A DNA stretch of 36,693 bases from JBGQOJ01 sp052119585 (lineage in GTDB: Bacteria > Pseudomonadota > Alphaproteobacteria > Rhodobacterales > Rhodobacteraceae). Position 1 is the first letter of the stretch. Every line of letters begins with the position of its first letter. Positions 15,330 to 22,270 of the stretch are shown here, piece by piece. The notes below the pieces were generated by a model. The model saw only the letters and a list, made by a program, of their open reading frames with translations. It was not told the DNA's origin and made no database searches. Position numbers and translations under genes: made by a program. Location: assembly GCF_052119585.1 (NCBI RefSeq), contig NZ_JBGQOJ010000027.1, forward strand, positions 1-36,693, in the 5' to 3' direction.

Positions 15330-16388
15330 TCACCCCATATAGTTTGACCGCACCATTCGCCGCCGCGCGGAGGGGCGCGGTGTTGGTTTCGCGGCTGCGT
15401 CACCCGCCGGTCCGGCGGGTTGCACCGCGAGCTGCCGCTCCAGCTCATGCCAGCGGGCGTCAGACCACCGGTCTGCCCCGGCGATCCATGCGGCTGCCCG
15501 CGCATAGACCCGACAATCCAGCGCCTCGTTGCGCTCGCGCAGCTTCTGCCATTCGAGCTTGGCAAAGCCGCGCTTGTTCTTGACCGTGACGAGCTGTTCC
15601 GCCGTCAGCTGCTTGAGCCATTCGCTGTCAGCCCATATCGGCAGATGCACCGTTCCCGCAGGAAACGGTGCCCCGACTACGATCTCCTCCGGCGTCGGCC
15701 GGTCCTGACGCAAGAAGCGATAGGTCTCGGCCTTGAACGTCGAGGTCGCCACGGACCAGAGCCGTGCGCCGCGCCGCAGACGCTTGCCGCCGATCGTCGC
15801 GTCGACAAAGGTCGGACCCGTTACCGGGCTGGCGCGGTTGAACCCTTCAAGACCCTTGACCGGGGCCACCTGCCCAAAGCCGACCTGTCGCGCCCAGGCA
15901 TAAACGGCGCTCGTCTCGTAGCCCGTATCAATCGCCAGCCGCGCGATCGTCAGCTGCTGGCCGCTGGGATGGGCCCATGTCCGGCCCAGCAGATCGCTGA
16001 GTTTCTGCCAGCACGCCGGATCGCCGGGGCCGCCTTCGATCACGACGTGATCAATCAGCCAGCTTTGCAGCCCCCTGCCCCAAGCCCAAATATCGACCTC
16101 GATCCGGTCTTTCTGAACATCGGCACCCGCCGTCAGGAACAATCCACCGGCTGGCACTGTGCCGGGCTTCCACTCCTCCTTCAGCCCCTGCAGCCGCTGC
16201 CAGTCCGGCGCTTCGCCGCTTTCCATCCAGGTCTCACCCAGCGAGGTGTTGATGAAGGTCTTCATCATGTCGTCCCCACCAGCCCGCGCCGACAGGAAGG
16301 TCTTGACCATCGCGGCCAACCGGACCCAGGGCGAATAGATCTCGTTCAAGTGGAACCCGGCGGTACCTGTGAAGGGCTGCTCTGCCAC
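15330..16388 (-). CDS. Terminase large subunit, nuclease half (after in-frame stop)
   Basis: A 352-residue frame, in the same reading frame as the ATPase half and separated from it by a single TAA. It holds the C-terminal nuclease of a GpA-type large terminase: FTGTAGFHLNEIYSPW, then the acidic RNase H-like motifs GADVQKDRIEVDIWAWG and IDTGYETSAVYAW, and EWQKLRERNEALDCRVYA near the end. If translated separately it would start at GTG 16388, 6 nt after AAAGGG, so reinitiation is conceivable. But KGHW upstream of the GTG is normal family sequence, so the ancestral protein was continuous. The likely reading is a recent nonsense mutation. Confidence 0.85.
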   Translation of the reverse strand: MAEQPFTGTAGFHLNEIYSPWVRLAAMVKTFLSARAGGDDMMKTFINTSLGETWMESGEAPDWQRLQGLKEEWKPGTVPAGGLFLTAGADVQKDRIEVDIWAWGRGLQSWLIDHVVIEGGPGDPACWQKLSDLLGRTWAHPSGQQLTIARLAIDTGYETSAVYAWARQVGFGQVAPVKGLEGFNRASPVTGPTFVDATIGGKRLRRGARLWSVATSTFKAETYRFLRQDRPTPEEIVVGAPFPAGTVHLPIWADSEWLKQLTAEQLVTVKNKRGFAKLEWQKLRERNEALDCRVYARAAAWIAGADRWSDARWHELERQLAVQPAGPAGDAAAKPTPRPSARRRMVRSNYMG

Positions 16389-16400
16389 CCAGTGCCCTTT

Positions 16401-16403
16401 TTA
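16401..16403 (-). other. In-frame TAA splitting the large terminase
   Basis: The minus strand reads TGG GCA GCG GTC TAA AAA GGG CAC TGG GTG. Both sides are in one frame and together make a normal GpA-type terminase. A single base change from a sense codon (for example CAA, GAA or AAA) would explain it. A sequencing error cannot be excluded. Confidence 0.85.
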
Positions 16404-17228
16404 GACCGCTGCCCACCGGGCCTCGTCCCGCCAGACCGCGTCGCATTCCACGCAATGATACCGCGCCGTATCAGGCTTATGGCTGCCGTCCTCGCCCTTG
16501 TCCCATCGCACTTGCGGCCAGGTCAGGATCTGCTCTGTCCCACATTCCGGGCACGGCACCCAGAACCGGCGCTGATCACTTTCTTGATACGCCGTCTCGA
16601 TCCGGCTTGCGCCCTTGTTCGTCGGCGTCGAGACCAGCACGATCTTGCGGTTCCAGAAGGTCACCGTCCGCTTGCGCGCCAAATTCACCGGGTCACCCTC
16701 TGCCCCCGCGCTGAACGGATAGCGATCGACCTCGTCGCACAGCAGCAGCCGGATCGGGCGGCTTGCCAGACCGGAAGGCGCGTTGGCACCCACGATCGTA
16801 AGATGCCCGCCCGGAAACCGCTTGTGCAGGATCTTGTTGTTGCCATCGCGTGATTTCGGGTTGGCGATCTTGTCCTGCAGACACGGCGTATCCCGCGCCA
16901 TCGGCGAGAACCGGTCCTTCGACCAGGTCTCTGCATCCCGCTCTGTCGGCATCACCACCATGATCGGTGCCGGATCCTGATCGATGTGATAGCCGACGCA
17001 GCAGAGTTGGGTTTCGGTCTTGCCCGTCTGGGCAGAAGACATAACAACCACGGTTTCGACGCTAGGATCAGAGATCGCGTCCATGATCCCGCGCTGGTAT
17101 TCCGCGCGGCTCGTGCGCCACTGGCCGGGTTCCGCGCTGGCCTCAGAGCTCAGCCGCCGGTTCTGATCCGCCCAGTCACTGATCGTCAGGTCCGGCGGTG
17201 GGCGCAGCACCGCAAGCGCATTCTGCAC
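16401..17228 (-). CDS. Terminase large subunit, ATPase half (truncated by in-frame stop)
   Basis: About 275 residues of the packaging motor. The Walker A-like SSAQTGKT (about 64-71), the adjacent Walker B LLLCDEVD (about 161-168) and the zinc-binding pair CPEC/CVEC (about 226 and 259) are all typical for GpA-type terminases. The start is uncertain: I use GTG 17228 because the frame further up only shadows the small subunit gene. It overlaps the small subunit by about 50 nt, as usual. The protein normally continues into the nuclease domain, but here it ends at TAA 16401-16403. Without the nuclease the motor could not cut DNA, so packaging should fail unless the second half is made separately. 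Confidence 0.85.
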   Translation of the reverse strand: MQNALAVLRPPPDLTISDWADQNRRLSSEASAEPGQWRTSRAEYQRGIMDAISDPSVETVVVMSSAQTGKTETQLCCVGYHIDQDPAPIMVVMPTERDAETWSKDRFSPMARDTPCLQDKIANPKSRDGNNKILHKRFPGGHLTIVGANAPSGLASRPIRLLLCDEVDRYPFSAGAEGDPVNLARKRTVTFWNRKIVLVSTPTNKGASRIETAYQESDQRRFWVPCPECGTEQILTWPQVRWDKGEDGSHKPDTARYHCVECDAVWRDEARWAAV

Positions 17229-17757
17229 CGTCCGTTTCAGGATCGGTGACCCTTTCAGAGTGAGCGCACTCCGCGAGGTCAATGTCGGTCTCAAGTTCAA
17301 TGTCTGGCTGCGCGAGATCATCAAGCACCTCGCGTATCGCGGCACGGATCAGGTTCCGGGTGTCTCCGACGGTTGATTGGTCAAAAGCCTGCGGCGCCAG
17401 CCGATCCGGCAGCGCCAGCAGGCGGGTTCTTAGAAGTGCCAGCACGGCGATCCACGCCGCCTCGATCTGGTCGGCTGCTATGAGGGAGCGCCGCTTTTCC
17501 TCCGCTTCCATCTCGGCCAGGTCGGCGCGGGCCCGAATGAACCGCGCCCGTTCGGCTGCATAGTCCGGCGCACCGGCCTGCGCTTTCAGTGCCTGGTCGC
17601 GCAGGTAGCGCACATAGCCCCGCACCGCCCCGATCAGGTTGTACTGTCCGCGCTCGGCCTTCGGGATCACGCCCTCCCGGCTCAGCTGCTGGACCCGCCG
17701 CTCCGAGAGATCGAGAAGCTTGGCGATCACGCCGATGGGTTGGGTAGCCGATGACAT
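17176..17757 (-). CDS. Terminase small subunit (Nu1-like)
   Basis: A 193-residue protein from ATG 17757, the first gene of the late operon. The N-terminal winged-helix/HTH, VIAKLLDLSERRVQQLSREG (about 10-29) followed by KAERGQYNLIGAVRGYVRYL, is the Nu1 DNA-binding domain that recognises cos. Then comes a helical region (ARADLAEMEAEEKRR, AAWIAVLALLRTRLLAL), and an acidic C-terminus with several cysteines (DLAECAHSER, GAECACGAA). The C-terminal part normally binds the large subunit. The cos site itself was not identified. Confidence 0.88.
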   Translation of the reverse strand: MSSATQPIGVIAKLLDLSERRVQQLSREGVIPKAERGQYNLIGAVRGYVRYLRDQALKAQAGAPDYAAERARFIRARADLAEMEAEEKRRSLIAADQIEAAWIAVLALLRTRLLALPDRLAPQAFDQSTVGDTRNLIRAAIREVLDDLAQPDIELETDIDLAECAHSERVTDPETDGAECACGAAPTAGPDDQ

Positions 17758-17778
17758 GAAGTGATCCGGACGCTGCGG

Positions 17779-17808
17779 TTAAAGCCATGTAATTGCTACG
17801 ATTATACT
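17779..17808. promoter_or_regulatory. Overlapping divergent -10 boxes between terminase and small-gene operon
   Basis: The plus strand has TTAAAG (17779-17784), 18 nt, then TATACT (17803-17808), about 60 nt before the first plus-strand gene. The minus strand reads a perfect TATAAT over the same bases (17806-17801), pointing at the terminase genes about 45 nt away, but without a matching -35. A late promoter lacking a -35 often needs an activator. The two promoters would compete for the same DNA. Confidence 0.45.
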
Positions 17809-17871
17809 GGATAGAGCGCCCGAGTAGAGCGAACCTGATTGCATCAACCAATGCAGTCAGGAGCCAACCAG

Positions 17872-18054
17872 ATGACCATCGCAGAACGCTACAACGCCGA
17901 AGCCCACCGCCTGCTGCCACACATGGCAGACAGCCTCGCGGTTGATCCAACCATCACCTGCGCCGGCCACATCGACGACATCGTCTTTCGACGCAGCGAA
18001 TACCTCGGCGGGATGGCAATCGCCATTCTGGCTATCATCGAACAGCAAGACTGA
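17872..18054 (+). CDS. Small conserved-looking protein of unknown function
   Basis: A 60-residue protein from ATG 17872, with TCAGGAG about 8 nt upstream. MTIAERYNAEAHRLLPHMAD is helical; the middle has a Cys and DDIVFRRSEYLGG; the end (MAIAILAIIEQQD) is hydrophobic and helical. I do not recognise the family. It is the first of four genes in a plus-strand operon between the terminase and the replication operon, each with its own ribosome site, ending at a strong terminator. GC-rich third positions support coding. Confidence 0.65.
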   Translation: MTIAERYNAEAHRLLPHMADSLAVDPTITCAGHIDDIVFRRSEYLGGMAIAILAIIEQQD

Positions 18055-18065
18055 GAGGTCAGACC

Positions 18066-18284
18066 ATGACTGCCATCACCACCATTCGCATCGACCACGC
18101 CGCACTGCCTGACCAGTTTGATCGCTCGCGCCCCAACGCCGTCGCTGAGGCGATTGAGGCCGCGCTGCGCGACGATGGGATCAACGCAGAAGCTTCCGAC
18201 GTGATCTCGCACATCAAGATCGAACTGCCGACCACCCAGCTTGCTACCGCCTGTGGCGCGCTGGCCGAGCTGCAGCTGATCTAA
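18066..18284 (+). CDS. Small protein of unknown function
   Basis: A 72-residue protein starting 11 nt after the previous gene, with GAGGTCAG upstream. It reads MTAITTIRIDHAALPDQFDR, then an alternating helix/strand pattern ending LATACGALAELQLI. The first strand, helix AVAEAIEAALRDDG and IKIELP suggest a compact alpha/beta domain. No recognisable motif or catalytic residue. Co-transcribed with its neighbours by spacing. Confidence 0.65.
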   Translation: MTAITTIRIDHAALPDQFDRSRPNAVAEAIEAALRDDGINAEASDVISHIKIELPTTQLATACGALAELQLI

Positions 18285-18298
18285 GGCAGGACAGTCCG

Positions 18299-18526
18299 AT
18301 GAAACAAACCACGATGACCAGCAATGCCAAAGCCATCGCCGCCTTCCTTGGCAAGAAGGCTGAGATCGACGAGATGCTCTCGCGCCTGCAAGAGCTCAGC
18401 GACAACCACTTCAACAGCCATCCCGACGAGATCAACTGGGGCGACGTTGGCACCCTCGAGCATTGCGCCAGCCTCCTCAAGCGCATCACCGACAGCGCTT
18501 TTGGCGAGGACGAACACGCCGAGTGA
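18299..18526 (+). CDS. Small helical protein of unknown function
   Basis: A 75-residue acidic protein from ATG 18299, with AAGGCAGGA upstream. It is almost all helix: AKAIAAFLGKKAEIDEMLSR, then LQELSDNHFNSHPDEIN, then TLEHCASLLKRITDSAF. The pattern suggests a helical hairpin or dimeric coiled coil. I do not recognise it. It is the third gene of the plus-strand operon; an 87-nt gap with a hairpin separates it from the DUF3489 gene. Confidence 0.65.
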   Translation: MKQTTMTSNAKAIAAFLGKKAEIDEMLSRLQELSDNHFNSHPDEINWGDVGTLEHCASLLKRITDSAFGEDEHAE

Positions 18527-18546
18527 TCCGGTTGGTCACCGCGCCA

Positions 18547-18563
18547 GCCCCGCTCAGCGGGGC
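18547..18563 (+). other. GC hairpin in the small-gene operon
   Basis: GCCCCGC, TCA loop, GCGGGGC: a perfect 7-bp stem with a 3-nt loop in the spacer before the DUF3489 gene. Without a T-tract it is not a terminator; it may be an mRNA processing or stability element that sets the level of the last gene. Confidence 0.4.
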
Positions 18564-18613
18564 ATGGCCTCGTAGGAGGGTCGCATTTCGCGCGCCCCAA
18601 TACGGAGAACATC

Positions 18614-19141
18614 ATGACTCAGCTTTCCGACTCCCAAGCCCTGATCCTGTCGCAGGCCGCCCAGAACGAGGACCGCATTGCCCTGCCACTGCCTGACAGC
18701 CTGCGCGGCGGAGCCGCCGCCAAGGTGGTCAGCACCATGATCGCCAAAGGGCTGATCGAAGAGATCGACGCGGACATGCGCAAGGGCGAGCCCGTCTGGC
18801 GCGAAACCGGCGATGGCCACGGCGTCACGCTGGTCGCCACCGACGCAGGGCTTGCCGCCATCGGCATCGCGACCGAGACCGCGACAGCCGAACCGACCGA
18901 TGAGGCAGCGCCCAAGATGCGCACGCCGCGCGAAGGCACCAAACAAGCCACCCTGATCGCAATGCTCCGCGCGCCGGACGGCGCGACCATCGAGGAAATC
19001 GGTGCTGCCCTGCAGTGGGCCCCGCACACCATTAGGGGTGCAATGGCCGGGGCGCTAAAGAAGAAGCTCGGGCTTGAGGTCACCTCGGAGAAGGTCGAAC
19101 GTCGAGGGCGCGTCTATAGGGTTGGAAACACCGAAGTGTGA
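18614..19141 (+). CDS. DUF3489 domain protein
   Basis: A 175-residue protein from ATG 18614, with ACGGAGAAC before it. The N-terminal 80 residues (LSDSQALILSQAAQNEDRI, GGAAAKVVSTMIAKGLIEE, LVATDAGLAAIGI) look like a winged helix. The C-terminal 70 are a clear DUF3489 domain: REGTKQATLIAMLRAPDGAT, EEIGAALQWAPHTIRGAMAG, ALKKKLGLEV, RGRVYRV. DUF3489 is a winged-HTH-like domain; in alphaproteobacteria it is usually encoded next to DUF2924 and a serine recombinase. Here those partners lie 15 kb away at 33926-35700. I infer DNA binding in recombination or its regulation. Confidence 0.82.
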   Translation: MTQLSDSQALILSQAAQNEDRIALPLPDSLRGGAAAKVVSTMIAKGLIEEIDADMRKGEPVWRETGDGHGVTLVATDAGLAAIGIATETATAEPTDEAAPKMRTPREGTKQATLIAMLRAPDGATIEEIGAALQWAPHTIRGAMAGALKKKLGLEVTSEKVERRGRVYRVGNTEV

Positions 19142-19286
19142 CTTCCAGGTGACTCAGATTCCTTCAAGCCACTCTGTTTCTTGCAGAATCCTGCAGCATG
19201 CGGATGCTTAATGTTGAGGTTTCGCCTGTATGACACCTCAACTGCTCGAAGTGGTGCCGCCTGCACCGCTTCACCTGCCTCAGACT

Positions 19287-19313
19287 GGGCCAGCCTCGCG
19301 CTGGCCCTTTTTT
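19287..19313 (+). terminator. Strong intrinsic terminator
   Basis: GGGCCAGC (19287-19294), a CTCGC loop, GCTGGCCC (19300-19307) and six T: an 8-bp GC-rich stem with a T-tract. It closes the plus-strand small-gene/DUF3489 operon and lies at the end of the convergent gene. The 145 nt before it (19142-19286) contain no gene. Confidence 0.88.
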
Positions 19314-19743
19314 ATCGCCCAATCTGCGGACGCTCTAAATCCCCGTCGTCGCCATCTGACCTCATCGCGTCGGCAATGAGATGGTCAACCGTATCACGGA
19401 AGTAGGCCACCAGTTCCGAATGCAGCGTGTGAAATTCTGCAAGAACTGTTTTTTCAAACTCAATCGGCTGTACACGCACCATGACTGTAGTGCGGCGTTG
19501 ACGTGGATAGCGATATGGCTTGACGCCATGTTTCCTGCATAGCGCCACGAAAATCCTCACCGCCCACGCATCCGGCAGCGAATACTTCAACTCAACATCT
19601 TCTTCTTGCGGTGCCTCGTGCAGACGCGTGGTAAAACGGTCAAGGGCGGCACCCGCTGCGGCGCGTTCGCCTTCGGTTGCACCACGCGCGAACAGCGCCT
19701 CAAGCTTTGCCAGCTTTACCCGGATATCTTCCTGTCGTTCCAT
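19312..19743 (-). CDS. Conserved phage protein of unknown function
   Basis: A 143-residue protein. I prefer ATG 19743 (preceded by GCAGG) over 19755. The first third is a helical block (IRVKLAKLEALFARGATEGE, RAAAGAALDRFTTRL) reminiscent of DUF2786-type N-termini. The rest holds ALCRKHGVKPYRYPRQRRTT and a helical, acidic end (VAYFRDTVDHLIADAMRSDGDD). I have seen this arrangement in alphaproteobacterial prophages but know no function. The basic central segment could bind nucleic acid. It is the last gene of the long leftward early operon and ends on the terminator of the convergent operon. Confidence 0.65.
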   Translation of the reverse strand: MERQEDIRVKLAKLEALFARGATEGERAAAGAALDRFTTRLHEAPQEEDVELKYSLPDAWAVRIFVALCRKHGVKPYRYPRQRRTTVMVRVQPIEFEKTVLAEFHTLHSELVAYFRDTVDHLIADAMRSDGDDGDLERPQIGR

Positions 19744-19794
19744 CTTACCTGCCATCAATTTCGATGACTTGCTTGCCGGAGCCAGGCAGTCAGG

Positions 19795-20022
19795 TCAATG
19801 CGCAGTTGAGCGAACCCGGAGATTTTCGAAGAGCCGCCGCAGCAGGAACGAGCGTGCCAAGCTCACGATGGTGAAAATCCCGCCCATGGCGAAGTTCTGC
19901 GCCAGCGTCGTGTGCAGCCCGAACCAGGGAAAGATCAGGATCTGCGTCACGACGGCGACGCCGTAGCCCACGGCGACATTCGTGATCGCTTCGACCAGGG
20001 ACATCAGGCGAGACTGCATCAT
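19795..20022 (-). CDS. Small two-helix membrane protein (DUF7220-type)
   Basis: A 75-residue protein starting at ATG 20022 with an ATGA overlap to the nuclease gene. Two hydrophobic stretches, AITNVAVGYGVAVVTQILIF (about 11-30) and FAMGGIFTIVSLARSFLL (about 44-61), give a helical hairpin across the membrane with a short PWFGLH loop and basic C-terminus. It resembles DUF7220 of Rhodobacterales phages. Size and topology would also suit a class II holin, but no endolysin gene is nearby, so I leave the role open. Confidence 0.7.
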   Translation of the reverse strand: MMQSRLMSLVEAITNVAVGYGVAVVTQILIFPWFGLHTTLAQNFAMGGIFTIVSLARSFLLRRLFENLRVRSTAH

Positions 20023-20543
20023 GGCTCAAACCCCAAGCGGCTCAGCGCGTTACGAAAACTCGCCTCGTGAAACTCCCGGTTCATACTGCCATTCTGCAGA
20101 TACCGTTGGCCGGGAACACGCAGGGCAATGGTTTGATTGGAGCAGTCTACGGCTGGCAGGTAGGCGATGGCCTGACGATCCAGAGCAACAAGGGCATAGA
20201 GATCGAATGCGTTTTCCGGATAACGGCGCCGACCACCTTTTCCCGCGCGTCGAAGCTGGAACAAGTAGCCAGGAGTGACCCTGGTCTTGGGATCATGGTT
20301 TCTTGGCTTCCTCGTTGATTTGACCTGTACACGCAGAAGCGTGCCGTCAATATCCACGAGAATATCGTATGGCAGCCCTTGATCGCTCAGAAACGCGCGA
20401 TAGCCGCTCATGATGAGATCGGCGCACACCAAGTGCTCGGCAGCCTTGCCAATTTCGAGGTCGTCGCTGCATTCAACTTCGGGGTATTCAAACTCGGCAT
20501 CGGGCAGATCAAACCCCAGATGTTCAAACAGCGATTGCTGCAT
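20019..20543 (-). CDS. PD-(D/E)XK nuclease-like protein
   Basis: A 174-residue protein from ATG 20543, overlapping the methyltransferase end by 20 nt. It has the nuclease core: EIGKAAEHLVCADLIMSGY (the helix with Glu), then LPYDILVDIDGTLLRVQVKST, giving D-x(n)-Q-V-K typical of PD-(D/E)XK enzymes, and PKTRVTPGYLFQLRR. The C-terminus is an aromatic/basic tail. I associate it with the PF11645 endonuclease type. Directly following a DNA methyltransferase, it could be the cutting half of a restriction-modification pair, or process replication or recombination intermediates. The start is supported by the conserved-looking MQQSLFEHLGFDLP. Confidence 0.75.
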   Translation of the reverse strand: MQQSLFEHLGFDLPDAEFEYPEVECSDDLEIGKAAEHLVCADLIMSGYRAFLSDQGLPYDILVDIDGTLLRVQVKSTRKPRNHDPKTRVTPGYLFQLRRAGKGGRRRYPENAFDLYALVALDRQAIAYLPAVDCSNQTIALRVPGQRYLQNGSMNREFHEASFRNALSRLGFEP

Positions 20544-21780
20544 GCCCCACCCTCCGCTTCTGCGCGACGTCTTCGAAGCTCTGTCCCGTTTCCGACAGTT
20601 GAGCATCGCGACCAGTGAACTCTTGCCAACGGCGGACGATAACATCGACGTATTTCGGATCGAGTTCGATCAGCGATGCGTGGCGCCCAGTCTTTTCCGC
20701 AGCAATTAGCGTCGTGCCACTGCCGCCAAACGGGTCGAAGACAAGATCGCCTTTACGGCTCGAGTTCCGGATGGCGCGTTCGACCAGCGCCACAGGCTTC
20801 ATGGTAGGATGCAGGTCATTTTTTGACGGCCGCTGGATGTTCCAGACATCGCCCTGGTCGCGATCCCCACACCAGTGGCGTTTCACGCCCTCAGGCCAGC
20901 CGTAGAGGATCGGCTCGTATTGCCGCTGGTAATCGGCACGGCCCAGGGTGAACCGGTCCTTCGCCCATATGATGAAGGTTGACCAATGGCCGCCCGCGGA
21001 CTTGAACGCTGTCTGCAGAGTCTGCAACTCGCTGGACGACATGCATATGTAGACCGCACCGTCAGTGTGCGTGTTGATCAACACGCAGGCGTCGTAGAGA
21101 AACTGCCCGAAGGCGTCGCCCAGGGCATCATTCTTGATGCGACGGCCCTTGCCCGCTTTCTCGGCACCCACACCGCCGGCGTAATCGACGTTATAGGGAG
21201 GATCGCAAAAGCAGAGATCCGCTTTCACGCCCCCAAGTACTTTTTCGTAATCCGTGGCTACCGTACTGTCACCGCAGAGCAGCCGGTGGTTGCCGAGGAT
21301 CCAGAGATCGCCAGGGCGGCTGATCGGGGTCTCCGGAGCCTCCGGGACATCATCCTCGCCCTCCTGCGGACCGGTGCCCTCATCGAGGCTATTCATCAGC
21401 GCGGTCAATTCGTCATCAGTGAAACCGGTGAGGCCCAGATCGAACTCTGCTTCCAGCAGGTCGGCCAGTTCGAGGTTCAGCAGGTCCTTGTCCCACTCGG
21501 CATTCTCGCTCGAGCGGTTGTCCATGATCCGGAAGGCCCGCGCTTGAGCCTCGGTCAGCCCCTTGGCGACATGCACCGGCGCGGTCTTGAAGCCGAGCTT
21601 GCGGGCTGCTTCCAGCCGCGTGTGCCCGGCCAGGACCAGCATCGACTCATCCACAACGATGGGCTGACGCCAGCCGAATTCCTGGATCGAGGCTACCACC
21701 GTGGCGATGGCCTGCGCGTTGTTGCGCGGGTTGCGCGCATAGGGAATGATCTGCTCAAGCGGCAGGTCTAAAACGTCCAT
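20524..21780 (-). CDS. ParB-domain / DNA adenine-or-cytosine-N4 methyltransferase fusion
   Basis: A 418-residue protein from ATG 21780, with AAGGA 7 nt upstream. Residues 1-90 are a ParB/Srx-type domain: PLEQIIPYARNPRNN, FGWRQPIVVD, LVLAGHTRLEAARKLG. From about 155 comes an N6/N4 methyltransferase: DPPY at 193-196, HPTMKPVALVERAI at 324, FDPFGGSGTTLIAA at 349; motif IV before motif I marks the beta class. Such fusions are common in phages of alphaproteobacteria. The methylase probably modifies phage DNA against host enzymes or sets regulatory marks; the ParB part may bind nucleotide (CTPase-like) and guide it to DNA. It precedes the nuclease with a 20-nt overlap. Confidence 0.92.
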   Translation of the reverse strand: MDVLDLPLEQIIPYARNPRNNAQAIATVVASIQEFGWRQPIVVDESMLVLAGHTRLEAARKLGFKTAPVHVAKGLTEAQARAFRIMDNRSSENAEWDKDLLNLELADLLEAEFDLGLTGFTDDELTALMNSLDEGTGPQEGEDDVPEAPETPISRPGDLWILGNHRLLCGDSTVATDYEKVLGGVKADLCFCDPPYNVDYAGGVGAEKAGKGRRIKNDALGDAFGQFLYDACVLINTHTDGAVYICMSSSELQTLQTAFKSAGGHWSTFIIWAKDRFTLGRADYQRQYEPILYGWPEGVKRHWCGDRDQGDVWNIQRPSKNDLHPTMKPVALVERAIRNSSRKGDLVFDPFGGSGTTLIAAEKTGRHASLIELDPKYVDVIVRRWQEFTGRDAQLSETGQSFEDVAQKRRVGHAAIAV

Positions 21781-21821
21781 GGGTATTTCCTTGGGATGCT
21801 TGATGCGCAAGCCATAGGCCC

Positions 21822-21970
21822 GCGAAACGAAACGGGTCTGGTCTGCGAAACGAACCGCAGGTCCGCAAAAGCGAAATGGGGTCAGACCCCCATTTCGTTT
21901 CAGGCGTGGTTTGTCAGGCCGTCAGGCCCTTGTTTCATTGGGGTTGCGCGCAAAGCGAAACGAAACGGGT
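21822..21970. repeat. Repeat cluster around CGAAAC-type motifs
   Basis: The 16-mer GCGAAACGAAACGGGT occurs exactly at 21822-21837 and 21955-21970. Between them is a partial copy (GCGAAACGAACCGC, 21845) and an inverted CGAAATGGGG pair. The region lies upstream of the methyltransferase start and is non-coding on both strands. Repeated sites next to a DNA-binding protein gene suggest an operator array or a protein-loading site. Confidence 0.55.
21872..21897. repeat. 10-bp perfect hairpin upstream of methyltransferase gene
   Basis: CGAAATGGGG, TCAGAC, CCCCATTTCG: a perfect 10-bp stem with a 6-nt loop, embedded in the CGAAAC repeat cluster. On the plus strand it is followed by TTTC. It may be an operator palindrome or an RNA hairpin in the leader of the methyltransferase mRNA. 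Confidence 0.6.
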
Positions 21971-22270
21971 GTTTTTCGCGGCGTCACTGGGAAAGCGTTG
22001 CGCTGCGCCCCCCCGTATACGGTTATAATCAGGAAGGAACCGTTCAATATCAATGTGTTAGGTGTTACCCCAAATCGACTGGAGACAGTTTGCAGCAGGC
22101 GCACATGCTATCGCTTGACCACAAAACCCCATCACCATCCTGCATCCTTCCCTGTCTCACATCCCGTGTAATCTTATCGCCAAATTACAATTTTCGCGGC
22201 AAAGGGAAACCCCTTCCGGTGTCACCACAAAAAGTGTCACCCTTTGCCGATTTTCCTTGACTGCATTCTG
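21971..22270. other. Non-coding spacer with a long stem-loop
   Basis: About 300 nt without a gene between DUF6362 and the repeat cluster. It holds an inverted repeat GGCAAAGGG (22198-22206) / CCCTTTGCC (22240-22248) with a 33-nt loop. Inside that loop is one TGTCACCAC site (22220-22228) identical to those of the 23511-23766 array. A TATAAT occurs at 22024-22029 without a fitting -35. Confidence 0.45.

Noticed and set aside
1..17757. Gene transfer agent cluster rather than prophage
   Set aside because: Head genes are lambda-type (gpE capsid, ClpP-type protease, gpD, gpW, Nu1/GpA terminase) and come with repressor, recombinase and replication genes, unlike the HK97-type RcGTA cluster.
19795..20022. 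Holin call for the two-helix membrane protein
   Set aside because: Topology fits, but no endolysin or spanin gene is near and the family is uncharacterised; left as membrane protein.
21796..22260. A 154-codon plus-strand frame upstream of the methyltransferase gene
   Set aside because: It runs through the repeat cluster and stem-loop and has no ribosome site; the repeats explain the apparent pattern.
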